A stretch of 64,000 nt of DNA from Plectosphaerella cucumerina (lineage: Eukaryota; Ascomycota; Sordariomycetes; Glomerellales; Plectosphaerellaceae). The stretch spans positions 3,534,001 to 3,598,000 of the forward strand of contig JAGPXD010000001.1 of NCBI GenBank assembly GCA_020746995.1, read 5' to 3'. The position numbers and the translations under genes are program-made. Positions 11,755 to 21,952 of this stretch are shown in pieces (position 1 is the stretch's first letter; each line of letters begins with the position of its first letter). The notes under the pieces were generated by a model. It did no database searches, was not told where the DNA came from, and saw nothing but the letters and a program-made list of their open reading frames with translations.

Positions 11755-14700
11755 CTCAGCCACCGCCCGATTCCTGGGCGTGAGGGGGAGAGCAAGCGTC
11801 TGTGGGGGCCCAGACCAGCAGGGCGGTCCTGGGAGGGGGGGCCGGGGGAGGGGCGAGGATGCGCGTCAGGGGCCTTGGGGGGAGGGGGACGCGGACGGAC
11901 GGACTTACAGAGGGTTGCCCGAGGCGGGGAGCTGCGTGGGCGGCATCGTGGGATCGTTGCGCCGAGGGACAGAAGGAAGACGGGCTCGGTGTCACGGTGT
12001 GTGTGTGGAGGAGAGAGGATGTGCGAGTCGCGGGGCCGGTGGTCTCCGAGAATCGGACGTCGGGATGGATGGATAGTGATTTTTTTAGTCGACGGCTGGG
12101 CGAGAGCGAGGTTGGATGTTGGTGTGGGCTCTCGTGTCTCGTCGTCGTCTCGTGACGGGAAGAAAAATGGCGCCGGGCCTCAGTTCAGTGAATGGGAATC
12201 ACGCAGCCGGCAGCAGTGCGGGGCGCTGACAGACAGATGGGAGTGGTGCTTTTCGCGGGGGAACGGCTTGGCGGGAAATCAGTCGGGAAATCCTGGGCTG
12301 GGCGTTTGACGGGCTGCCGAGGTGTCCGGCCCGGGAGCATCGGCGGTTTGTCCGGCCTGCAACCAGGGCAGCCGTGAGAACATCCCGGCATATGAAGCAT
12401 CAAGAGATGCAGCATGCTGTTGAAGGATGTGTTCAACCATCACGGATGTCAGATGCGCAGATGGAACCGGAATCCAACAAGACACCCTTAAGGCCGGCCG
12501 GTGCCGCTCCGGCCGTCCCGGCTGCCCTCCCGTAAGACATAGACATCCCACGGCCTCCTCCTCCTCCATTCCCTCCACCAGCGATGCCGAGATCCGGCCC
12601 TGCCTGCAGATGACTGACGGAGGCTCAACTGCGCACACGACCGTCCCCCAAGTGCCGAGCGAACCGCCCAGTGGCATCATTCCACCTTAGGCCTACCCTT
12701 CCATCAGGGAGTGATCTCATCTCGAGTTTGAAAACAGGAAACCTCTTGTGCATCACCAACCCTCCGGTGTGGTCTGTCCTACGTGCCACGAGAAGAAGCT
12801 TTCCTCCCGAAACACCACACCTCTCTCTCTGTCCCGCCCTTTGAAGCAGGAACCGGTTCGGCGGCAGAAGCGCAGAGCTTCAAGGTACAGACACCGTACA
12901 GTAGCAGCAGAAAAAAACCACCGACGGCAGTGCGGTTGATTAAACTACTCGCTAGCGACAGCTGCTTGACTCGCACATGGTCCGATACTGCAGGTACGTA
13001 CCGCAACCACGATGACACGGCGCCCACGACGTGGGCAGAAGGCAAGGACAACAAGCTTTCATCCTCCAACGGTAGCTCATCCTGACATCATGAGGCCCGT
13101 GGCCGTTGGCGTGGTGGCCAATTCCACCGTCGGGCACCTGGGCTGTGTTGTTCGTGGCTCGTGCCGACTCGGAGTGATGATGCACCCTTGGACGCACATT
13201 TGCAGACCATCAGACGCATCTCTTACCGACACGGTGAACATGGCAGGGCACACAACCACACCGAGTCCCGGTGGAACGAAGCGCCGCGATTGGAAATCGA
13301 CCCTTGTTCGGTGAGTTGATTGATGACCGCGAGACTCCGCCCAGAAGCCGCAGCAACTGCAGCTGCAGCATCTTGATGGATCCATCCTCGAGGCGTCAGG
13401 ACGGATTCCCAGCCATCCGGCACGGCACAGCCCCGTGATTTCGCCCGAGAGAGGCCAAGAGCCAAGCCCAAGCCCTCCTCGTGAGGATGTCGTGAACCAT
13501 CATTTGGAATTCGCGATAAGGCTCAGCGTCACCGCACCGCCGATCACCACAGTCAACTGGCTGTCAGCAGCCGGCACCGATGACGGAGACTATCCCGCCT
13601 TCCGAGGCGATCACCGGCATCCAGAAGAAGGTTTTTGATGAGAGGGTCGCAGATCGCTCTCGGTTGTCAGGCAATTCGCCGTGCTCGGGGTTAATCGACA
13701 GGGCATGACTCGTCCGTGCTGAGACTGCGAAACGCAACACGGAGACCCCGAGGTACGGGAGCCTCTCGTCAGCGCCGCATCACGTCCCATCGAACCCAGG
13801 GGTCCTGTCGAGGGAAGAAATGCCCGCCGTCGCCAACGGTCGAAGACGGATCGAAAAGAAAAAAGACGGAGACCTCGTCATGTTGGTGCCTCCATTCCCA
13901 GTTTGCTTCCTCTCGTCGATTGGTGAACTGGCTTACGTGAAACCCGTCGTTATCCCCGGTCAAAGCCATCCCGCGACATGGGCAGGTGGGACGCTTCGCT
14001 GATGCAACGACTCGCACATCGACAGCCTACTGGCCAGTCGCCCTTCTTGAGGTTGCGTTGGCAAAGCCCCGGCGCTGACGAGGCCGCGCGGATCTCCGGG
14101 GGACATACACCGTGCTCTGCGCTACCCAGCCGCACCGTGGTGCCCCCGTCGCTCGCTATCGTCCCGCCGCCGGGGGAACCGCCGTCCAGTGTCCAGCGTC
14201 CCCTGTACATGTAGTTGTCGGTCGGCATCCACCCAGGCCGACGCTCAAGAGGGGCGCAAGTTCGACTTGAGCTTTTGGGACGACCGACGACGCGGGGATG
14301 GACAATGAAAGTGAGGCTCGGGAGTCGTCGGCAGGGCAGCCATATGTTTCTGCTTGATGAGCGGTGACGCGGGCGAGGCCGGGCCATGTTGAGTCCTCAA
14401 CGGCATCGACCAACGGCGGCTTGGGTCGCCCGCCCACGCTGTCTTGGATCTCGCAGCTTGGGATCCGCCTGCCACCCCCGGCGTGCAAGGACGAGGCCAA
14501 GCTTCCGGCATGACGAGGGGGCGACGCGGGATATCAGATAAGATTGGGGTGTCGCAGGTTGATCTTTTCGAAGAATGGCATACCATTAATCGACTTACTC
14601 GACCGAGCAGATGTCCAAGTAAGCCCCAGGGTGGCTGTCAGACGAAATAGCTTGCCCTGTCGTGTCGTGCCCGGCATGCTATCTCGATCCCGGGGTAGCC

Positions 14701-16959
14701 CGCTGGGGCCGAGATGTGAGCCTGAGGGTGGCCAGGATGCAGGTCCCTGCCCCCCATTTCTGCAACGCCAACTGCAGTACCACGCTGAGGGGAGACACTT
14801 GCGGAGGGCTGCGATATTGCATGTCTGGGAGCGTAGCCCCGCCAGCCTGCGGCATGCCTCCCCAGTGATCACGCCTGTGCCATCGTCAATCGGGGGAAGA
14901 GAAGCAAGCGTGTGTCTTCCGGCTTTTGGTACACGGTGGTGCACTGCGAACTGGAGAGAGTCGAGATGGCCAAAATAGCAATCGGAGAACAAGGTTTCGG
15001 GTGCAGCTGCCCGTCGCCGGCGCGGAGGGTGGACGCTGCTGCACACGCAGGACACGGCCTAGTCGTTCGTGGTTCTGTCGGCCGCCGTTCCGGCGGTTGA
15101 ACTCTCAGTCGGGGTGATGGACATGGGGGTGCCGCTGTCCCCTCAGCCCCTGTCCTGTCGCCTCGCTTCTCTTCTCCGGCGGCATCAGGCACGATGCTTC
15201 TGTCGTTGGCTCGACGTGGCTAAGCAGCCAAACCCATGTCCGCGAGACAAGTCGCCGTCAACCGAGACTTGTCTGATCGTCCTGCGAGAAGCATTTTCCC
15301 CGCCCCTCAAATGACGAGTAGCAAACGGCCAGGGGACAATGGAGGCGCCGAGGGGCACCACCTGGACGGCGCGAGAGCCCGACGAAAGCGGCTTGAACTT
15401 GGGCTGATTGTGGCGGGCATCGTCGCCGCATGGCAACTCCGAAAACATTCCTGGGGCACGCCGGCCCTGCACAGGCGTTCGTCCGTCCAACAGTTCAGAT
15501 CAGCCGCACCGGTGATAAAGTAATCTGTCAGAGTGGCTTATGTTGGACGAGGACCGAGTCGCCGGCTGCCCCTGGAGAGGCGGCTCTGGAGGTCCTGGGG
15601 AGGTCCTTGAACGACAGAAGGCGTCTCCGGGAGGAGGCATGATTGGTGTTTGCCCACGTTCTAAACGCTGTCTCGGGACTGCCGCCCTGCCCGGGCTCGC
15701 TCGCGCTCCCTCGCGGCGGGTCTTTGGTTGTTGGGTCGCTCGGCGGGCGTTCCGCGAGTATTGAACCCCGGATCTGGAAGACGCTCCCAGGTCCTGATAT
15801 CGCTCGTCTTTGTCTAGAGGTGCATCAGCCGCGGAGGGGGTTTCCGAGCGCAGAAGGGGGGGAGAGACCTCGAAGTGGGCGAGTGCAGCACTGGAACTGG
15901 GGGTTCTGGGGAAGATGTCCAACAGAGAGTGCCTGCCTGCCTGCCCGCTGCCCGCTGCCCAGCGACCACCTGCAGCGAGGCCTGGACCTTCCTTCCTGCG
16001 CGTTGCAATTGATGAAGCTCCCAGGCCAGCCGGGAAGGCGCTGTGCACCACCTCCTTCCCCTTCCACGGATGCCCAGAGATCCCGCATGGTCTACTCCGC
16101 TTTTGGCGTAGCGTCTCCATGGACTCCGCACACACCCTCACAACCGCCCAGAAACGGCTAGTCCTGTCTGAGGACACCCCAGCACACAGTGTCTGCGTCT
16201 GAAGCTGAACGCAAGGGAAAACGATACGCACCAGCGGTCGCCGGTCAGCCCCTGCCTTGCTTGGGTCTCTGTCTGATCTGGTCTGGCCGGCCTTGAATGA
16301 CTGCGCTGCGAGGAGAACGGAGACGAAGGGTGCCACCTTCCTTGGCCCGGCGCGATCATTTTCCCCGTCTCTTCTCGCCCTCCCTTTATCCGCGGCCCTC
16401 CTCCCACTCGTTCCACACTGCACCGTCCACGCCTCCGCGCCATAACTTTACCGTACATCCCGCCCGTGGTCCCCCGTCCTGCCCTTGGTCACGTCCACCC
16501 CCCCTTCCTACCCCTTCGTTCCGGATCAGTCCTGAAATCCTTCCGCCGGGCTTGGACTGGATCGCTTTTTGCCCGCAACATCACCACCACTCCCCCCTCT
16601 CTTCCCCTCGTCGAAGTCGGGCTCGCAGCTCTTCGACTCTGAGTTTCGTCCTCATCGGCCTCCGACCCGGCCTCTCACCAAATCGCGTCGACGACGATCA
16701 TCACAGCGCTCGAAATCGACACACCCGGCCGCCACCCGGATCGCCATCGGATCGGGCTGCCGTGTTGTGGTGCAGAAGGGGAAGACGCCACGAAGTGAAG
16801 CGACGAAGCGGTCAATCCGGTCTTCCCAGGTCCTCGGTCCAAACAGATGCTGGCAACCGCCTGAGCCGGCTTCCTCAGCCATTGCTGCCCTGAACCCGCC
16901 CTCTCCCTTTCGAGAATATCGACCCGACAACCACCGCCTCTTCCCGCAGCGCCTCCACA
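11755..16959. other. 5.2 kb divergent intergenic region
   Basis: This is the largest gene-free stretch of the window, between divergently transcribed cyclophilin H and RING genes. Open frames of 100-300 codons occur on both strands (for instance 15500-16423 minus) but have no domain, no repeats typical of real proteins and no splice structure. The last 600 bases (about 16340-16960) are pyrimidine-rich and look like the leader or promoter of the RING gene. A short CCTG/CTGCC-type repeat lies at about 15930-15962. A long non-coding RNA cannot be excluded from sequence alone. Confidence 0.5.
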
Positions 16960-18468
16960 ATGGCTTTCATCGACGCCGATGCCGCCTATGTCGTTGCCCG
17001 ACAGGCCACAGCAACCGCCCTGTCCTCGGCAATTGACAGCATCAGTTCATCCCTCTCCACGCCGACACCGTCGTCTACGAGGACCCCCAGCGGCCCCCCG
17101 TCCCCGGCGCCCACCGAGCAAAATCAAGGCCAAAACAACAACAGCAATCCGCTGCTGTTCTTCGTGGCCCTGGGCTTTGGCGTCGTCTTCACGAATCTCT
17201 GGTAGGTGACCACACTTCTGGCCGCGGCGTTGGGTCGCACTTCGCCAGCATACTAATCCACTATCAGGATCATCGTCGGCGTCAAGTACTGCTTCCGCTA
17301 CAATGCCAGGAATCGGCAGATGCGCATGAACGAGGATGGCGAGCCCATGCCGCTCGAGGCCATGCCTCGCCCTCACAGGCGCCGTCGCGAGAAGAAGCTC
17401 ATGACCATGGACGAGGTCAACGAGAAGTTCCCCATGATGAAGTACAAGAACTGGGTCCTCGAACGTGCCAAGGACGGTCTGCCCACCGCTGGCGGCGTCT
17501 CCGCACCACCCAGTCGGGCGGGTAGTGTCCGCTCCGTGGAGGGCATCGTGCCTGCCATCGCACCCGAGGAACCGTCCAGGAACCAGGCCACTGCCGACAG
17601 CAGCGCTCCCAAGACGGAGCAGCCGGCGAACGCCACGCAGAAGCCTCTTACCGAGAAGCCCGCCGATGGCCAGCAGCCTGCTGCCGCTACGACTGCCGCC
17701 CAGGACGCTAGCAACCCGCAGCAGCCTCAGCTGCAGCGAGTTCGCAGCGACGAGGACGACGATGAGGACGACGAGCACATCAACGCCGCTGTTCCTCCCG
17801 AGATGCTCGGCACCAGTGGCGACACGTGCGCCATTTGCATCGACACTCTCGAGGATGATGACGATGTCCGTGGCCTCACTTGTGGCCACGCATTCCATGC
17901 CGTATGCGTGGATCCCTGGCTGACCAGTCGGCGCGCCTGCTGCCCTCTTTGCAAGGCCGACTACTACACCCCCAAGCCGCGCCCTGTGCCCGAGAACGAC
18001 CCCAATAACCCGGCCGTTGCTCTCGACCGTAATGGCAACCCCATCTCCATGCCCAACGCCCCTCCAGCTACCTGGTACAACCTGCGCGGAGCCCGCCTTG
18101 GCTTCGGCAACCGCATTGGCGGCTTCATGTCGTCGGATACCCGCGCCCGCAACGCGCGCAGCAACCGGAGGCGGAGAGCCGACGACCAGGAGGGTGCTCC
18201 GGCTCAGGAGGATGCTGTCGTTGCGGCACCGGCTGCGGCGCCCGCCGTTCAGCCACACGTCAGCGCTGAGGCGAACAGCGCCGCCCCCCGCCGTGGTCTC
18301 GGTAACCTGGCGTTCTGGCGGAGGGAAAGGAACGGGAATGTCGATAACCAGGGGCCGCAAGAAGTTGCCACCGCCTCGGGTGCAATCGTCACTCCCAGCC
18401 AGCTGGAAGCCGGTCAGCAGCAGACGAGCGCTCCCGCCGCCCCGGCCAACACCGAGGTCGTGCGGTGA
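16960..18468 (+). CDS. Single-pass membrane RING-H2 protein, probable E3 ubiquitin ligase
   Basis: Exons 16960-17201 and 17268-18468 (intron 66 nt; donor GTAGGT, branch TACTAAT, acceptor CAG) give 480 residues. Residues 1-66 are Ser/Thr/Pro-rich and probably lumenal. A membrane segment spans about 66-90 (LLFFVALGFGVVF ... IIVGVKY), interrupted in the gene by the intron. A basic juxtamembrane stretch (RPHRRRREKK) follows, then an acidic run and a RING-H2 finger at residues 268-309 with all eight ligands: CAIC, TCGHAFH, VC and CPLC, plus the conserved Trp (DPWL). The C-terminus is disordered and basic (SNRRRRAD). The layout resembles goliath/GRAIL-type and endomembrane RING ligases, which ubiquitinate membrane cargo using an E2; the substrate is unknown. 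Confidence 0.9.
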
Positions 18469-19017
18469 AGACGTCATGGAAGCTGGCCCCCTGCGCCACA
18501 CATTCCACCTTCGACGATTCGTTGTACATCATCACGACCGAGTGGCTTACGCCCACGCCAATGGGAGAGGCCATCTGCTGCCTCTCCTATTCGGAGAGCC
18601 GCGGCGAGCAATCGCCGCGACCTCCATTTTACGACTGCCGCTCCCCCGAATACCCCCCCACACCACCGCTATATAGTGTATGCTTTTGGACGTTAGTGCA
18701 TTAGGCCGCAGCTGCAGAGGAAGACGCAGATTGAAGGGGCAGCGCTGCTGTTCTCAGACAGTCGGGGCACGCGCGAAGAGGAGGAAGAGGAAGAGGAAGA
18801 GGAGGAGAGAACAACAGCATTGCATGGAGGAGATATTGGCTTGGATTGCTTGATCTGATTTGGGACTCACTGGGGACAGCGGCGGAGTTGAGGCGATACA
18901 GGTATTTTTTTTGCTGTGACAGAAACATGAAGTCAAGATCAAACAGCATGCACTCGTCCATGGCGTGAACACTTGATGTCTTGAATATACATTCGTTCCC
19001 CTCAATAAATCCCCCTG
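18469..19017. other. Convergent intergenic region
   Basis: Shared 3' flanks of the RING gene and the GPALPP gene. An AATAAA occurs on the plus strand at 19004-19009, but it is 535 bases past the RING stop and beside the opposing gene's stop, so I do not assign it. A GAGGAA-rich run lies at about 18777-18806. Confidence 0.55.
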
Positions 19018-20082
19018 TCACAGGAACGACCCCTTCTGGAAGCGGCCGCCAAAGTCTTTGGCCTTGGTCATGAGCTCCCGCCGCTGCGCTGTGCTGATCT
19101 GCCCTCCGAGCCCCATGTCCTTCTCCCTGTCGAACGCCCGCTTGCTCGGGTCATCTTCCTCCTCGACGTCCTTGCCCTCGCTCCGGCCCTGCTTCCGACC
19201 ACTCTGGTGCTCCTCGTAGAGACTCTTGCCGCGGGTGGCAGCGACATGCTCCGCGGTACGACGGCGTCTGGCTTCCTCCTCCTTCTCTTTCGCGCGGGCG
19301 GCGGGGTTCATTCGTTCCGCGGCCTCTAGGTCCGAGCCGGCTGGCGCAGCGCGGCCGAGGACGGCGTCTTCGAGGCGCTTGCGCTTCTGCTCGGGCGTCT
19401 CTGTCCAGATGCTGCTGATCTCGGAGGTGCCGCCGCCCGAGGGGGCGGAGGCGTGGGGCTTGTTGGAGGCGAAGCGGCGGGCCTTGAGCTTGGAGGGGTC
19501 GCGCTCGTTGAAGCCGGAGGATGTTGGGGGGGCGAGCATCCAGTCGTCGCGGCGGGAGGGGGCGGGAGCGTCGGAGGCGGGTTGGGAGGAGGGACGGTCG
19601 AAGACGGAGATCTGGGGGGCGGAGGGGTCGGCGGAGGGGGGCGCGGGGCCGTAGTCTGAGTCGGAGTCCGAGTCCGAGTCGGCGGCTGTTGCTTCTGATG
19701 CTTCGGGAGGAGGCATGGACGGGCCTATTGTGCGTTTGGGGGGCATTGAGGGGCCGATGGAGGGTTTTGATGCCGGAGCTGCTGCTGGCGCTGCTGGCGC
19801 TGCTGCTGGGGCAGAAGGGCCGTAGGAGTCGGAGTCGGAGCCGTCGAGGTCGATCTCATCGTTGTTTGTCCGCGCTGGCGCAACGGGTGGTAATGTAGGA
19901 GCAGCTGCGGGTTTTGTTGATGGTGCCGCCGGGCCGTAGTCGTCATCGGAGCCGTCGCTGTCGAGGTCGATCTCGTCGGCGTTGCGCGCCTGCTTCGGTG
20001 GTGATGGGCCGTCGCCATTGTCGTCTGGGGTGCGCTTGCGCTTGGAGAGGTGGGCGGGCATGGACGGCCCGATGGACGCCAT
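19018..20082 (-). CDS. GPALPP-motif / DUF3752 protein
   Basis: Intronless, 354 residues. The N-terminal half is disordered and acidic, with Asp/Ser runs (DLDSDGSDDDYG, DSDSDSDSDYG). It carries repeated short Gly-Pro motifs: three IGPSMP (residues 4-9 and two close together near 115-125) and three YGPxxP copies. The C-terminal half is charged and ends in the DUF3752 signature (STAQRRELMTKAKDFGGRFQKGSFL region). A Trp-containing block (SSIWTETPEQKRKRLEDAVLG) is typical of the family. GPALPP proteins are eukaryotic nuclear proteins of poorly defined function, thought to be linked to splicing or RNA processing; that is family-level inference. The start at 20082 is the first ATG and puts an IGPSMP motif at the extreme N-terminus, as in relatives. 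Confidence 0.88.
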   Translation of the reverse strand: MASIGPSMPAHLSKRKRTPDDNGDGPSPPKQARNADEIDLDSDGSDDDYGPAAPSTKPAAAPTLPPVAPARTNNDEIDLDGSDSDSYGPSAPAAAPAAPAAAPASKPSIGPSMPPKRTIGPSMPPPEASEATAADSDSDSDSDYGPAPPSADPSAPQISVFDRPSSQPASDAPAPSRRDDWMLAPPTSSGFNERDPSKLKARRFASNKPHASAPSGGGTSEISSIWTETPEQKRKRLEDAVLGRAAPAGSDLEAAERMNPAARAKEKEEEARRRRTAEHVAATRGKSLYEEHQSGRKQGRSEGKDVEEEDDPSKRAFDREKDMGLGGQISTAQRRELMTKAKDFGGRFQKGSFL

Positions 20083-20836
20083 GGCTGATTGTGAGGAGGG
20101 GGTGCTGGCTCGAGGACCAGGTGCGCAAGAAGCCGTTTGTTGTTTGTGATCCAGTGTCGAGGTGGTGGACTGAGAAGTGTCTGGGGTTGTATTTCGTGAC
20201 GTTGGAGTGGAACTTCGACCCTGGTACAGTGCATGTCAGGGATGCCTAGTGCGGAGCCCCTACCTAGCCACCGCCAACCTCCCGACATAGCATGCTGGGT
20301 TACTCACCTAACCTGCGTCGAAGAAACTCGATGTGTCGTCTTCCCTACCATGTCGTTGCGCCTCTTTTGGATAACTTCATGTATCGAGAAACCCTTTTCA
20401 GCGAATTAGCTACTGTGTTCATCAGCCTGCTTTGTCCATCAGCCTAGGTGCGCTGTCCATCAGTCGGCAATGTCCATCGACCTACCACTGAGTCGGTTGA
20501 CCTGGTGAGTCGGTTGACCTGGTGAGTCGGTTGACCTGGTGAGTCGGTTGACCTGGTGAGTCGGTTGACCTGGTGAGTCGGTTGACCTGGTGAGTCGGTT
20601 GACCTGCTGTGTGTCGGTTGATCTTCTGCGTCGGTTGATCTTCTGCGTCGGTTGATCTTCTGCGTCGGTTGATCTTCTGCGTCGGTTGATCTTCTGCGTT
20701 GATTGATCTGCTGCGTTGATTGACCGACAAGTTACATTATCGTGGGTCATCAAAAAGAGACTTGGACGAGTAAATCCATGCATTCAGACCGCTGGAGGTA
20801 TCTGACTGACGCGGGTCATAGACCACCGTTCGCCCA
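20083..20836. other. Intergenic region with minisatellite
   Basis: Lies between the start of the GPALPP gene and the stop of the F-box gene, both on the minus strand. Its right half is the 17-bp minisatellite described separately; I see no gene. Confidence 0.6.
20417..20733. repeat. 17-bp minisatellite array 1, three unit types
   Basis: About 18 units with a 17-bp period. The left edge is degenerate: GTTCATC or GTCCATC recurs at 20417, 20434, 20455 and 20472, spaced 17, 21 and 17 bases. The core has seven units of type GAGTCGGTTGACCTGGT (from about 20489), then five of type GCGTCGGTTGATCTTCT, then two of type GCGTTGATTGATCTGCT. The blocks are homogeneous inside and differ from each other, which suggests successive local expansions. 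The array ends about 100 bases beyond the F-box stop. It has no spacers and so is not a CRISPR array. Confidence 0.93.
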
Positions 20837-21952
20837 CTAGTTGATGCTGTCCCACCACAATCCCTGAGCCTCATCGCACTCCAAATAATGAGAATGAAAC
20901 TCCTCCCTTGAGAACACATTGATGACCTCTTCCCAACGGAACCCATCGAGCTCGTCTATCTCGTCACCCCATGTGGAGTCGAAGTCCAATTCCGAGCCGC
21001 TCATATCCTCCAAGCGGAATCGGCAGCCGTCACAACAGACACCGCGATCAAGTTTGTCGGTGTTCGGGTCATACGAAGGAAAAGGCGTAGCTGTCATGGC
21101 GCGGTACTCCTTTGGACTTTTTCGACGTGCCAGCTTCTGACGTGTGGACTTGTCGATGACGCCAGCCTTGACGAGTGACTTCGTCGTCGTCCCCACGAGA
21201 ACCAGACGGTCCGGGCGTCTTAGTAGCAGCGGAGTCTCCTTGTCATATTCGCCCGGCACTGTTCGTAGCGTTGGGTATTGGCAGAGCACCTCTTGAGTAA
21301 CGTTGGCCGTTTCGCAGAATGCATCGAGACCCATGACGTGATATTTTCGGGAATTGAGGAGGCAGTTGAAGCAGCATCTCTGGGCTGTAAAAAGAAAGAG
21401 CAGACCGCCGAATCCGTGGCATGACTTGCATCTGTCTGACTGGAGCTCTTGATAGAGGTCGTTGAGGGTGACTCGTGCACGTTTGGTGCGAAGAAGGGCT
21501 CGGACGGCCCCCAGTGCGTACTTCGCAATAGTCTTGTATTCTTTGATAGCGGCCGATAGCTCGCGTGCTCGCAGGTTGACCTGACGGAAGCGGAAGAAGG
21601 TGCGAATGTTCATGTGGCGTAGGATCATCATCAGAATCTCCACTGGAAGACGGCCCAAATCGCCGAGCGTAGCAGTTGGCGTTGTGTCAAAGGCAGCCTC
21701 GAGGGACGCTTGAACTGGCTGCATGACGGAGGGCTCCGAGAACACCACGCGTCTCTCGATTCTCAGGGGGTAGGATGCTACTGTCTCGTACGCGTCTTCT
21801 GGAACTCCGTCGTCAGAATCGGTGTACCACTCGTCGTAGAGGAATCCGTGGTCGCCTTGAGGATGGAGAACAGAAGAAGAGGGGTCGTTTTCTGTATCTT
21901 GATGGCCCCCATCGTCGTTGACAGGGTCTTCGGGGGGGTCGTTGGCGCTCAT
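20837..21952 (-). CDS. F-box protein
   Basis: Intronless, 371 residues from the ATG at 21952. The frame stays open about 96 codons further upstream, but the AT-rich, Cys-rich translation there has no family features, and MSANDPPED with an acidic disordered leader is a typical start. The F-box lies at about residues 98-140 (LGRLPVEILMMILRHMNI, FRFRQVNLRARELSAA). It is followed by a Cys cluster common in fungal F-box proteins (CKSCHGFGG, QRCCFNCLL) and a second one near the C-terminus (CCDGCRFRLED). F-box proteins usually link substrates to the Skp1-Cul1-Rbx1 ubiquitin ligase; the substrate cannot be inferred. The gene sits between two related minisatellites, which suggests a fast-evolving neighbourhood. 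Confidence 0.85.
   Translation of the reverse strand: MSANDPPEDPVNDDGGHQDTENDPSSSVLHPQGDHGFLYDEWYTDSDDGVPEDAYETVASYPLRIERRVVFSEPSVMQPVQASLEAAFDTTPTATLGDLGRLPVEILMMILRHMNIRTFFRFRQVNLRARELSAAIKEYKTIAKYALGAVRALLRTKRARVTLNDLYQELQSDRCKSCHGFGGLLFLFTAQRCCFNCLLNSRKYHVMGLDAFCETANVTQEVLCQYPTLRTVPGEYDKETPLLLRRPDRLVLVGTTTKSLVKAGVIDKSTRQKLARRKSPKEYRAMTATPFPSYDPNTDKLDRGVCCDGCRFRLEDMSGSELDFDSTWGDEIDELDGFRWEEVINVFSREEFHSHYLECDEAQGLWWDSIN

Noticed and set aside
15500..16423. 307-codon minus-strand open frame in the large intergenic region
   Set aside because: No domain, unusual Arg/Ser/Pro composition and no splice or start context.
19004..19009. AATAAA as the poly(A) signal of the RING gene
   Set aside because: It is 535 bases past the stop and adjacent to the opposing gene's stop codon.
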